NCBI RefSeq assembly: GCF_037482285.1
Contig: NZ_JBBEYB010000003.1
Location: 242,063 to 306,062, forward strand
Direction: 5' to 3'
DNA from: Aquabacterium sp029268225
GTDB taxonomy: Bacteria > Pseudomonadota > Gammaproteobacteria > Burkholderiales > Burkholderiaceae_C
Length of the DNA stretch: 64,000 nucleotides
Positions 48,823 to 58,420 of this stretch are shown here, one piece after another. Made by a program: the position numbers and the translations under genes. Under the pieces are notes generated by a model that made no database searches, was not told where the DNA came from, and worked only from the letters and a program-made list of their open reading frames with translations. The first letter of the stretch is position 1. Every line of letters starts with the position of its first letter.

Positions 48823-50760
48823 ATGTTTGATTTCGTTCGCAGAAACACCCGCATCCTCCAGCTGATTCTGGTTCTGTTGATCCTGCCATCTTTCGTGCTG
48901 GTGGGCATGGAAGGCTATTCTCAGTTCACCGACAACGCTGGCACTGTTGCAAAGGTGGGCAAGCAGAAGGTCTCCCAGCAGGAGTGGGACAACGCGCACC
49001 GCAACTTCGTGGAGCGCCAACGTTCCCAGCGGCCCGATCTCGACATGAGCCTGTTTGACCGCCCTGAGGTCAAGCAGCAGTCTTTGGACGCGCTGATTCG
49101 CGAGTATGTGCTTCTGATGGCTGCCAATGACCAGCATCTGGCAGTGCCTGCAGGTCGCATCATGCGCATCTTTGCGAACGATCCTCAGTTTGCTGCACTG
49201 CGCAACCCTGATGGCACCGTGAACAAGGCCCTGCTGGAAGCGCGTGGCATGACGCCTTTGCAGCTTGAAACCATGCTGCGCCAGGAGTTGACGGTGGCGC
49301 AGGTGCTGGGCGGTGTTCAGGCATCCAGTCATGGCTCACAGGCATCAACCCGTGCCGCAGTGGATGCCCTGTTCCAGGTGCGTGATGTGCAGTGGCAAAA
49401 GTTCGAGCCCAAGGCTTACATGGCCCAACTGGCGCCAACGGCAGAGCAACTGCAGGCCTTCTACAAGGATCCTGCCAACGCAGGCTGGCTGACGACGCCT
49501 GAGCAAGCCGACGTGCAGTACGTGGTCTTGGACCTCGACACACTGAAGGCACGTGTCTCGGTGTCGGAAGATGACCTGCGCCGCTCCTACAAGGAGAACA
49601 TCCAGCGCTACTCGACCCCTGAAGAGCGGCGTGCGAGCCACATTCTGATCAAGGCAGAAGCCAGTGCGACTGCTGAGCAGAAAAAGGCCGCACGGGCCAA
49701 AGCGGAGCAACTGCTGGCGCAGCTGCAAAAGAACCCCGCTCAGTTTGCAGAGCTGGCGCGCAAGAATTCCGACGATCCTGGATCGGGGGCCAACGGTGGT
49801 GATCTGGACTTCTTTGGGCGTGGTGACATGGTCAAGCCGTTCGAAGATGCTGCGTATGGTTTGAAGCCTGGTCAACTCAGCGGCATCGTCGAGAGCGAGT
49901 TCGGCTTCCACATCATCCAGCTGACGGCGGTGCGCGGTGGCGAAACCAAGCCTTTTGAAACTGTGCGCGCGGAGATCGAAGACGATGCGCGCAAGCAACT
50001 CGCGCAGCGCCAGTATGCCGAGGCGGCCGAGAAGTTCACCAACATGGTTTACGAGCAGTCGGACAGCTTGCAGCCTGTGGCTGACGAGTTGAAGTTGACG
50101 GTGCAAGTTGCCAATGGTGTGTTGCGGCAGCCCATCGGGCAAGAGCAAGGTGTGATGGCAAATCGCCGCTTGCTCGACACCTTGTTTGATGCGACCAACC
50201 GTGCCAAGGGGCACAACACGGAGGCCGTCGAGGTTGGCACGAACAAGCTGGTCTCGGCGCGCATCGTGAAGTACCGTCCCGCTGCGCTGATGCCGTTCGA
50301 GCAAGCCCAGGCGCAGGTGCGTGAGCGTTGGATCAAGGCCCAGGCCTTGAAAGCAGCGCGTGCAGATGCGGAGCAGAAGATGGCGCTGGGCAAACAGTCG
50401 CCTGAGAAGGTTGCAATGCCCGCCGCGGTGCAAATGTCACGCCGAACAATGTTCGCCCAGCCTGCTGCTGTGTTGGATGCCGCACTGCGTGTGCCTGAAA
50501 AGCAACTGCCAGCCTGGACCGTTGTCAGCTTGGGTGACGAGGGTGTGGCCCTGCTGAAGGTGAACAAGGTGGTGCCGCTGGAGGTGAAGCCCGAGGAGCT
50601 CAAGGAGATGCAGGCTCAGTTCAGTGGCTACTGGGCACGCGCGGAGGCCGATGCCTACTACCGTGCGCTGAAGCGCGAGTACAAGGTCGAGTACCTGAAC
50701 GAAGGCAAGAAGGTGGTTGAGAAAGCCACAACGGCGCAAAAATCTGCGTCGGCCTTGTAA
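48823..50760 (+). CDS. ppiD: Periplasmic chaperone/prolyl isomerase PpiD (SurA-like)
   Basis: A 645-residue protein anchored by one N-terminal membrane helix (LQLILVLLILPSFVLVGM), with a SurA_N-like chaperone domain and one parvulin domain (about 265-365: RRASHILIKAEA, GGDLDFFGRGDMVKPFEDAA, ESEFGFHIIQL). It helps proteins leaving the Sec channel. The ATG at 48823 was chosen because it opens MFDFVRRNTRI, the usual PpiD start. Confidence 0.95.
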   Translation: MFDFVRRNTRILQLILVLLILPSFVLVGMEGYSQFTDNAGTVAKVGKQKVSQQEWDNAHRNFVERQRSQRPDLDMSLFDRPEVKQQSLDALIREYVLLMAANDQHLAVPAGRIMRIFANDPQFAALRNPDGTVNKALLEARGMTPLQLETMLRQELTVAQVLGGVQASSHGSQASTRAAVDALFQVRDVQWQKFEPKAYMAQLAPTAEQLQAFYKDPANAGWLTTPEQADVQYVVLDLDTLKARVSVSEDDLRRSYKENIQRYSTPEERRASHILIKAEASATAEQKKAARAKAEQLLAQLQKNPAQFAELARKNSDDPGSGANGGDLDFFGRGDMVKPFEDAAYGLKPGQLSGIVESEFGFHIIQLTAVRGGETKPFETVRAEIEDDARKQLAQRQYAEAAEKFTNMVYEQSDSLQPVADELKLTVQVANGVLRQPIGQEQGVMANRRLLDTLFDATNRAKGHNTEAVEVGTNKLVSARIVKYRPAALMPFEQAQAQVRERWIKAQALKAARADAEQKMALGKQSPEKVAMPAAVQMSRRTMFAQPAAVLDAALRVPEKQLPAWTVVSLGDEGVALLKVNKVVPLEVKPEELKEMQAQFSGYWARAEADAYYRALKREYKVEYLNEGKKVVEKATTAQKSASAL

Positions 50761-50784
50761 AAAGGTGCGAAATCGCGCTATACT
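50755..50784 (+). promoter_or_regulatory. Promoter of tRNA-His
   Basis: TTGTAA (50755-50760), an 18-base spacer, TATACT (50779-50784), then 16 bases to the tRNA. The -35 box overlaps the ppiD stop codon. Confidence 0.6.
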
Positions 50785-50800
50785 CTAATTCTGTTCTGCG

Positions 50801-50876
50801 GTGGCTATAGCTCAGTTGGTAGAGTCCCAGATTGTGATTCTGGTTGTCGTGGGTTCGAGTCCCATTAGCCACCCCA
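50801..50876 (+). tRNA. tRNA-His (GTG)
   Basis: The acceptor GTGGCTA/TAGCCAC is preceded by the extra G(-1) at 50800, which pairs with C73. The anticodon loop TTGTGAT carries GTG. CCA is encoded at 50874-50876. Confidence 0.96.
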
Positions 50877-50887
50877 CCTAACAAGTG

Positions 50888-50924
50888 AACGCCGACAAGT
50901 CTTGTGCTTGTCGGCGTTTTGCTT
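50888..50924 (+). terminator. Intrinsic terminator after tRNA-His
   Basis: The 12-bp stem AACGCCGACAAG / CTTGTCGGCGTT (50888-50899 / 50907-50918) is followed by TTGCTTT. Confidence 0.88.
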
Positions 50925-51098
50925 TGTGACGCACAAATGGTGTACGGGCGCGGCTCGCGCCTCAGGCTCAGGTGTTCGTCCCCAGCACTGCCGGTGCTGC
51001 GGTGTGGCGCATCGGAGACAATGTCCGCTGCCTGATGTCGCCTCGATTCCGGCTCACGCCATGAGCCAGGAATCGGAGATGATGAGCACGACTTGAAC

Positions 51099-54000
51099 AT
51101 GCATCCGCCCATGCAAACTGATATCCAGACAGGCCTGCTCGCTCTGCACGGAAACCGCTCCGAGGCGTTGGCGGAGGCTGTCTTGATGTGGCTGCGCCAG
51201 CGGCCTCTGGCGCCATTGGAGGAGGAGGTCATCCTCGTGCAAAGCGCCGGCATGGCCGAGTGGTTGAAGATGACCCTGGCGCGCGATGGTGGTGTGTGTG
51301 CAGCCATGCGCGTGGAGTTACCTGCCCGATTCATGTGGCGGACCTATCGGCAGGTATTGGGGCGGGAGCAGGTGCCCAGCCAGTGCGCCACCGACAAGGC
51401 GCCATTGACTTGGCGTTTGATGCAACTCTTGCCCCAGTGGATGAATGAGCCAGGTTTCGAGCCTGTGGCTGGTTTCTTGCAGGGGGATGAGCCCGACCGA
51501 CTGTACCAATTGGCCAGCCGCTTGGCGGACCTGTTCGATCAGTATCAGGTGTACCGGGCTGACTGGCTGGAAGCTTGGGCGGAGGGGCGTGATGAGTTGG
51601 CCTGCCCGGGGCGTCCACCTCAGTTGGTTCCGGCGGAACAGCGTTGGCAGCCGATGTTGTGGCGTGCCTTGTTGAGCAGCTTGGGGCCCGTCGAGCTGGG
51701 GAGCATCCGCCCGAGGGTACACCAGCGGGTCTTGCATGCGCTGGAGAATGGGGCGGCGCTGGCCCGGCCGGTGGCGCGGCGTGTGGTGGTGTTCGGCATG
51801 ACCAGCGTGCCACTGCCGACGTTGCAGCTGTTGACCACACTGAGTGAACACAGCCAGGTGTTGATGGCGATCCCCAATCCATGTCGCTTTCACTGGGCGG
51901 ACATCATGGACGGCCGTGAGTTGCTGCGAGGGATTTCGCGCCGGCGTCATGCATTCCGTGGGGATGTCGATCTGTCGCAGTTGTCGCTCGATCAAATGCA
52001 TGCTCATGCGCATCCGCTTTTGGCTGCTTGGGGCCGGCAAAGTCGTGACTTCGTTCGTCAGCTCGATGAATTCGATGATGTGCAGCAGGCACAGGCTCGC
52101 TTCACGGTGCCCCGCGTGGACCTGTTCGAGGAGGGCGATGCGCACGATGCGTCTCTGCTGGTGCAGGTGCAGCGGTGCATCCGTGATCTGGTGCCCTTGC
52201 AGGAACATCCCAAACGTGAGGTCCTGGGCACAGACCGGTCAATCGTGTTCCATGTGGCGCACAGCATCATGCGCGAGGTGGAGGTGCTGCACGATCAGCT
52301 TTTGCAGCTGTTTGCAGACACCGCAGGCACCGACTCGCCAGTACAGCCGCGCGATGTGGTGGTCATGGTGCCAGACGTTGACCAGGTTGCGCCGGCCATC
52401 CGGGCGGTTTTCGGTCAGTACGGCCGGCATGACGCGCGGTTCATCCCGTTTGACATTGCAGACTTGAGTGCCCGTGCCAGCAGTCCCCTGGTGACCGCGC
52501 TGGAGTGGCTGTTGCGCTTGCCGCATCAGCGCTGCCGGTTCAGCGAGTTGCGGGACCTATTGGATGTGCCGGCTGTGGCCGGGCGTTTTGGCATCAGTGC
52601 AGAGGCCATGCCGCGCCTGACGCAGTGGATGACGGGGGCTGGGATTCGCTGGGGCCTCGATGAGGCCCATCGGGACAAGCTGGGCCTGGCCAGCTGCGGT
52701 GAGCAGAATACAGGCTGGTTCGGGTTGCGTCGCATGCTGCTGGGCTATGCGGCCGGGCACGGCGAGTTTGATGGCATTGAAGCCTATGCTGAGGTTGGTG
52801 GCCTGGAGGCTGAGCTGGCCGGAGCCTTGGCCAGCTTGCTGGCCCGCCTGACCCATTGGTGCGAGGTGTTGAGCGAGCCTGCCACTCCCTTGGGATGGGC
52901 TGATCGCGGACGTGCCTTGTTATCGGAGATGGTTCAGGCGCAGGACGATCAGGATCGTTTGATCCTGACCGCTTTGGATGATGCTTTGCGTGCTTGGTTG
53001 GATGCGTGTGAGCTCGCCGGTTTTGACGAGCCCGTGGACTTGCATGTGGCTCGGGAGGCGTGGTTGTCGGCCTTGAATGAGCCGACGGTGAACAAGCGCT
53101 TCAAGGCCGGGGGCGTCACGTTCTGTACCTTGATGCCGATGCGGGCCATCCCCTTCGAGGTGGTATGCCTGTTGGGCATGAATGACGGTGACTATCCTCG
53201 CCGCGCGGTGCGAACAGACTTTGATTTGATGTTGCAACCCGGCACCAACCGGCCGGGAGACCGTTCACGCCGGGACGATGACAGGCAGTTGATGCTGGAG
53301 GCCTTGCTGTCAGCGCGTCGCCAGTTGTATGTGAGTTGGACGGGGCGCAGTGTCCGTGACAACACGGCGCAACCACCTTCGGTGCTGGTGTCGCAGTTGC
53401 GTGATTACCTGACGGCAGGCTGGGCAGGAGATGTGTTGGGGCCGCGCACCACCGAGCACCCTTTGCAGCCTTTCAGTCGCCGGTATTTTGAACAGGGCTC
53501 ACGCTTGTTCACGCATGCGCGAGAGTGGCACGCGGCGCATCGTGAGATGCCCGAAGGCGTGATGGGTGAGGGTGCCTCTGCGTTGGCCCCGCCATTGCCA
53601 CCGTATGAGCCCGATCCCCATGTGCCGCTGACCATGGCCCAACTCGCGCAGTTTTTGCGCAATCCCGCGCAGGTGTTTTTCCGTCAACGGCTGAACGTGG
53701 TGTTCCAGGACATGGACACGGAGCCGGAGGACGAGGAGTCTTTCGGTCTGAATGCATTGGAAGAACACCAGACGGTGGACACGTTGACAGACGAGGTGCT
53801 GGCCGACCTGGACGCATGGTTGGCCACACATGAGGGGCAGGCCGATGACAGCGAGGCACGTTCGGCTGCGCTGCATGAGCAGGTCAGGGCTCGCCTGGGT
53901 CGTTTGCGCCGCTCAGGACGCCTGCCTATGGGTGCGCTGGGTGTCTGGACGCAGCAAGCCCTGGAGCGCACCTTGTTGCCCATGCTGATCGCTTGGCAGC

Positions 54001-54674
54001 AGGAGGTGGCACGCTATCCTCATCCGGCAGCGAGACGTGCGGTGAGGATTGAGCAGGACGGTGTGGTGCTGCAAGACTGGTTGGACCACTTGCGTGTCTC
54101 CGATGAGGTTGATGCCTTGCCCACCTGGCTGGACTTGGCCCCCGGGAAGCTGGCCAAGAGCAAGCCGACCAAGAAGGAGCCTGCCAAGCCCAGGCTGGAC
54201 AAGCTGCGACTGGCTTGGGTGCGAAGCGTCGTCGCGGCCTCTGAAGGGGTGTTGTTGCAGGGGGTAGTGGTCGGTAGCGATGCAACCGTGTGCTGCTCGC
54301 CCATGGAGCCGTTGGTTGCCCAAGACGACATGCGGACCTTGCTGAGGGTCTGGCGGGCGGGCTTGGACGCGCCGTTGCCGCTGCCCATGCGTACGGCCTT
54401 GGCGAAGGTTGCGGAGGAAGAGCCCGAGTCTGTGTACGAGGGAGGTTTCATGCGGGATGCCGAGGCCGATGACCCCTGCTGGTCTCGGTTGTATCCGGAC
54501 TTTGATGCCTTGAACGCTGACGGCCGCTTCGAGTCGCTGGCAGACGAGGTGTGGGGGCGCATGCAGGCATGGGCTGCGAACCACGTGACGGTGGTGATGC
54601 ACGAGCCTGTGATGGACGGGGCCATCAGCGACGATGCTCCCGCGGCACCGGGGAGTGTGGGGGGCGCCGCATGA
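51099..54674 (+). CDS. recC: Exodeoxyribonuclease V subunit gamma
   Basis: Chi-recognition subunit of RecBCD, which processes double-strand ends. At 1191 residues it has normal length, with a helicase-like fold lacking an intact Walker A. Segments such as VQSAGMAEWLKMTLAR, PFEVVCLLGMNDGDYPR and DLMLQPGTNRPGDRSRRDDD match RecC. The ATG at 51099 was chosen over TTG 51093. Its stop overlaps recB as ATGA. Confidence 0.96.
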   Translation: MHPPMQTDIQTGLLALHGNRSEALAEAVLMWLRQRPLAPLEEEVILVQSAGMAEWLKMTLARDGGVCAAMRVELPARFMWRTYRQVLGREQVPSQCATDKAPLTWRLMQLLPQWMNEPGFEPVAGFLQGDEPDRLYQLASRLADLFDQYQVYRADWLEAWAEGRDELACPGRPPQLVPAEQRWQPMLWRALLSSLGPVELGSIRPRVHQRVLHALENGAALARPVARRVVVFGMTSVPLPTLQLLTTLSEHSQVLMAIPNPCRFHWADIMDGRELLRGISRRRHAFRGDVDLSQLSLDQMHAHAHPLLAAWGRQSRDFVRQLDEFDDVQQAQARFTVPRVDLFEEGDAHDASLLVQVQRCIRDLVPLQEHPKREVLGTDRSIVFHVAHSIMREVEVLHDQLLQLFADTAGTDSPVQPRDVVVMVPDVDQVAPAIRAVFGQYGRHDARFIPFDIADLSARASSPLVTALEWLLRLPHQRCRFSELRDLLDVPAVAGRFGISAEAMPRLTQWMTGAGIRWGLDEAHRDKLGLASCGEQNTGWFGLRRMLLGYAAGHGEFDGIEAYAEVGGLEAELAGALASLLARLTHWCEVLSEPATPLGWADRGRALLSEMVQAQDDQDRLILTALDDALRAWLDACELAGFDEPVDLHVAREAWLSALNEPTVNKRFKAGGVTFCTLMPMRAIPFEVVCLLGMNDGDYPRRAVRTDFDLMLQPGTNRPGDRSRRDDDRQLMLEALLSARRQLYVSWTGRSVRDNTAQPPSVLVSQLRDYLTAGWAGDVLGPRTTEHPLQPFSRRYFEQGSRLFTHAREWHAAHREMPEGVMGEGASALAPPLPPYEPDPHVPLTMAQLAQFLRNPAQVFFRQRLNVVFQDMDTEPEDEESFGLNALEEHQTVDTLTDEVLADLDAWLATHEGQADDSEARSAALHEQVRARLGRLRRSGRLPMGALGVWTQQALERTLLPMLIAWQQEVARYPHPAARRAVRIEQDGVVLQDWLDHLRVSDEVDALPTWLDLAPGKLAKSKPTKKEPAKPRLDKLRLAWVRSVVAASEGVLLQGVVVGSDATVCCSPMEPLVAQDDMRTLLRVWRAGLDAPLPLPMRTALAKVAEEEPESVYEGGFMRDAEADDPCWSRLYPDFDALNADGRFESLADEVWGRMQAWAANHVTVVMHEPVMDGAISDDAPAAPGSVGGAA

Positions 54675-57600
54675 GTCAACCGCTGAACGCTTTGACTTTT
54701 CCGCTCTGGGGCAGTCGCCTGATTGAAGCCAGTGCGGGCACGGGCAAGACGTGGACGATTGCGGCGCTGTACCTGCGTTTGGTTCTGGGGCACGGCGGCG
54801 AAGACAATGGCTTTCATCGGCCACTGTTGCCCGCAGACATCCTGGTGATGACCTTCACGCGGGCAGCGACCCGTGAGTTGTCGGACCGAATCCGGGCACG
54901 ATTGGTGGAAGCGGCCGCTTGCTTTCGGGGTGAGTTGCCTTCCGACGAGATTGATCCGATGCTGAGGGATCTGCTGGCGGGATACCCGGATGAGCAAGCG
55001 CGCCGTCAGGCGGCATGGCGTTTGTCCATGGCCGCCGAGGGGATGGACGAGGCCTCGGTGCATACGATCGATGCATGGTGCCAGCGCATGCTGCGTGAGC
55101 ATGCGTTTGACAGTGGCTGCCTCTTCGACGAAACGCTGGAGCCCGATGCCGATGCCTTGTTGACCGAGGCGGCACAGGACTATTGGCGCCAGCAGTGCTA
55201 TGGCCTCAGTGGCGACGAGCTCTCAGTGGTTCTGGATGTTTGGAAGGATGTGCCGGCCTTGATCCGCGACGTGGGCCGGCTGCATGAGCAGCTGTTGCCA
55301 GCGGGAGCAGGGCGCGGCAGCTTGGCGGAGTGCTTGCGCGAGAGCCAGCGGCACCGCCGCGATCGGCTGAACACGCTCAAGGCTGGGTGGGCGCAGCGGG
55401 CGCAGGCCATGCGCGAGTGGCTGGATGCTCAGACTGAGCCCAAGGAGTGCGATTGGGATCGCAGAAAGCTGGCACCGGGCAACTATCAAGGGTGGCTGGG
55501 CAAACTGGCAGCCTGGGCCGCTGACGCGGAACTGGAGGAGCATGGACTCACGCCCGCAGCATGTCATCGTTTGAGTCCGGACGGCTTGCTGGAGGCTCGC
55601 AAGCCTTCTGCTGGCGGCGTCAACATGCCGGATCATTTTGAAGCCTTTGAGCAGTTGCTGCGTGATCTGTCTGATCTTCCCGAGGTGCGCACACCGGTCA
55701 GGTTGCACGCAGCGGCGAGGGTGGGACAGCGCCTGGCCTACTTGAAGAAGCAAGCCGGCACATTTGGTTTTGCAGACATGTTGCACCGGCTGGATGCAGC
55801 CTTGTCGGGCCCTCACGGCGAGACGCTGCGCCAGCGCGTGCTGGATCAGTATCCCGTGGCCATGCTCGACGAGTTCCAGGACACCTCGCCGTTGCAATAC
55901 CGGATCTTTGATCAGATTTACCGCACGGCCGACCATGCGCGGCACAGTGCCTTGCTCTTGATTGGGGACCCCAAGCAGTCCATCTACGGTTTTCGTGGGG
56001 CGGACATTCACAGCTACATGGCAGCACGTCGTGCGACTGTCGGGCGCCATTACGTGTTGGACACGAACTACCGTTCGACCCAGGCCTTGGTGTCCGCAGT
56101 GAATGCTTGGTTTGAACAGGCCGAAGAGCGAGACGGACCAGGCGCCTTTCTGTTTGGCGAGCCAGGAGAGGCGGAGAGCGTGTTGCCCTTCGTGCCCGTG
56201 AAGGCCAAGGGGCGAAGCGAGGCGCTGGTGGGTGCTTCCGGACCTTTGCCTGCGATTCAGGTGGTGCATGCGCTGGATGGTGTGCGTTCAGCCAAGGACG
56301 CACTGCGGCCATTCGCGGCCTGTTGCGCCGAGCAGATCGTGGGCTGGTTGAACGACCCCGCAGTGGGGTTCATGCGAAAAGACCAGGGCTTCCAGCGCCT
56401 GCGCCCCGCCGACGTGGCGGTCTTGGTGCGCGATGGCAAGGAGGCGGAGGCCATTCGCCGGGAGTTGCGCCATCGCGATGTGGCGTCGGTGTACCTGTCA
56501 GACAAGGACTCGGTGTTCGCCAGCGAAGAGGCGCGCGACCTGTTGCACTGGTTGCGTGCTGTCGCATCGCCATTGGATGTTCGTCTGGCGCGTGCCGCGT
56601 TGGCCACCCGCATGGTGGACCTGAGCCTGGATGAGTTGGCGTATTTGGCGGCCAACGACGAAGCCTTTGACGATCGCAGCGAATCACTGCGCGAACTGCA
56701 TGGGGTGTGGCAGAACCAGGGCGTGCTGACCATGCTGCGCCAGACCTTGCACCGCCTGGCGCTGCCGGCGCGGTGGCTGGCGGAGGCGGGGGGCGAGCGG
56801 CGTTTGACCAATTTCCTGCATCTGGCCGAGCTGCTTCAGAACGCCAGCACGCAACTGGATGGCGAGCAGGCTCTGGTGCGTTGGCTGGGCATGCAGATTG
56901 ATGAGGGACGGAGCGGTAGCGAGGAGCAGATCGTCCGCCTGGAGAGCGACGCCGATCTGGTCAAGGTGGTGACCGTGCACAAGAGCAAGGGGCTGGAGTA
57001 CCCGGTGGTGTGCCTGCCGTTTGCTGCTTCCCATCGAAAGGTGGACCCGGCCCGCACGCCGTTCGTTCACCTGTTGGACGAGGACGGGCAGCGTCGTTTG
57101 GTGCTCAACCTGTCAGACCCTGCGGTCAAGGAAGCGGCCGATCGAGATCGGTTGCGTGAGGACCTGCGTCTGTTCTATGTGGCCCTGACGCGAGCGCGAC
57201 ATACCGTGTGGATGGGCTTGCCGGCCGTGGGCGACGCGCGCAGTCAGCGCTGCAGCAACCACCTCAGTGCCTCAGGGTACTTGTTGGTGGGGGCCGAGCC
57301 ATGCGAGCCCGAAGGCGTGCTGGAGCGACTGCAACGCTTGGCTGCGCGAGACGTGGACATGGCCTTGCTGGCATTGCCATCCCAAATTGAGCGCACCCGA
57401 TTGACCCGTGATGAAGCCGTGACGGCGTTGATCGAGGCGCCGGTGTACGCGGCGCGTTTTGACAAACGCTGGACGATTGGCAGTTTCTCCGCGCTGGTGC
57501 GGTCTCTGGGCAGTGTGGTGACGTCACCGTTGAGGCCTGCCGATGACGAGTGGCCGGTGTCACAACAGGCACCAGATGATGGTGTGCCCGGTGAGCCGGG

Positions 57601-58420
57601 CGGCGTTCCTGTTTTGCCCATGGAGGGTGATGTGACGTTGGCGCACGAGCACGGAGCGCAGACCGTATCAACGCAGGCAGAAGCGTTCTCACAGCCGCCT
57701 GCCTGGCATCGGTTCACCAAAGGCGCCGTGGCGGGCAATTTCTTGCACGATCAGCTGGAATGGTTGGCGGCGGAAAGCTTTGCAGTGAGTCGCCCAGATG
57801 TGACCGAGCGGTTGCGTCGCCAGTGTGAGCGCGCGGGTCGGCTTGAGCAGGCTGGCGAGGTGACCCAGTGGCTGGAGGCAGTGGTGACCCTGCCATTGCC
57901 CGGTGTGGGCGCCAGCTTGCAAAGCTTGCAACACCTGCTGCCAGAAATGGAGTTCTGGTTGCCGGCCGGGCGTTTGCAGGCTCATACCATCGATGCGCTG
58001 TGTCGCCTGCACTTGCTCAGTGGTCGCGACCGGCCCACGCTGCCTGAGCGCGAGCTGCACGGCATGCTGATGGGCTTTGCCGACCTGGTGTTCGAGCACG
58101 AGGGACGCTACTGGGTGCTGGACTACAAGTCGAACCATCTGGGCGAGCAGGGGCGCGCGTACACCCATGAGCGTTTGGAAGAGGCCATGGCGGAGCATCG
58201 TTACGATGTCCAGGCGGCCATCTACCTCCTGGCCTTGCACCGCTTGCTACGTGTGCGGCTGGGCGATGCCTACGAGCCCACCGAGCATCTGGGCGGCGCG
58301 GTGTACCTGTTCCTGCGCGGCATTGATGGGCCGGAGCGTGGCGCCTATGTCATGCCACCTGTGTGGCCCTTGCTGGATGCCTTGGACAGCCTCCTGGCCG
58401 ACGAGGAGCATGCGGCATGA
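54671..58420 (+). CDS. recB: Exodeoxyribonuclease V subunit beta
   Basis: 3'-5' helicase and nuclease subunit of RecBCD. The 1249 residues carry Walker A EASAGTGKTWTI, the UvrD motifs DEFQDTSPLQYRIFDQIY, GDPKQSIYGFRGADI and VHKSKGLEYPVV, and the C-terminal nuclease with GFADLVFEHEGRYWVLDYKS (catalytic Asp and Lys near 1150). It is coupled to recC and recD by 4-base overlaps. Confidence 0.97.
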   Translation: MSQPLNALTFPLWGSRLIEASAGTGKTWTIAALYLRLVLGHGGEDNGFHRPLLPADILVMTFTRAATRELSDRIRARLVEAAACFRGELPSDEIDPMLRDLLAGYPDEQARRQAAWRLSMAAEGMDEASVHTIDAWCQRMLREHAFDSGCLFDETLEPDADALLTEAAQDYWRQQCYGLSGDELSVVLDVWKDVPALIRDVGRLHEQLLPAGAGRGSLAECLRESQRHRRDRLNTLKAGWAQRAQAMREWLDAQTEPKECDWDRRKLAPGNYQGWLGKLAAWAADAELEEHGLTPAACHRLSPDGLLEARKPSAGGVNMPDHFEAFEQLLRDLSDLPEVRTPVRLHAAARVGQRLAYLKKQAGTFGFADMLHRLDAALSGPHGETLRQRVLDQYPVAMLDEFQDTSPLQYRIFDQIYRTADHARHSALLLIGDPKQSIYGFRGADIHSYMAARRATVGRHYVLDTNYRSTQALVSAVNAWFEQAEERDGPGAFLFGEPGEAESVLPFVPVKAKGRSEALVGASGPLPAIQVVHALDGVRSAKDALRPFAACCAEQIVGWLNDPAVGFMRKDQGFQRLRPADVAVLVRDGKEAEAIRRELRHRDVASVYLSDKDSVFASEEARDLLHWLRAVASPLDVRLARAALATRMVDLSLDELAYLAANDEAFDDRSESLRELHGVWQNQGVLTMLRQTLHRLALPARWLAEAGGERRLTNFLHLAELLQNASTQLDGEQALVRWLGMQIDEGRSGSEEQIVRLESDADLVKVVTVHKSKGLEYPVVCLPFAASHRKVDPARTPFVHLLDEDGQRRLVLNLSDPAVKEAADRDRLREDLRLFYVALTRARHTVWMGLPAVGDARSQRCSNHLSASGYLLVGAEPCEPEGVLERLQRLAARDVDMALLALPSQIERTRLTRDEAVTALIEAPVYAARFDKRWTIGSFSALVRSLGSVVTSPLRPADDEWPVSQQAPDDGVPGEPGGVPVLPMEGDVTLAHEHGAQTVSTQAEAFSQPPAWHRFTKGAVAGNFLHDQLEWLAAESFAVSRPDVTERLRRQCERAGRLEQAGEVTQWLEAVVTLPLPGVGASLQSLQHLLPEMEFWLPAGRLQAHTIDALCRLHLLSGRDRPTLPERELHGMLMGFADLVFEHEGRYWVLDYKSNHLGEQGRAYTHERLEEAMAEHRYDVQAAIYLLALHRLLRVRLGDAYEPTEHLGGAVYLFLRGIDGPERGAYVMPPVWPLLDALDSLLADEEHAA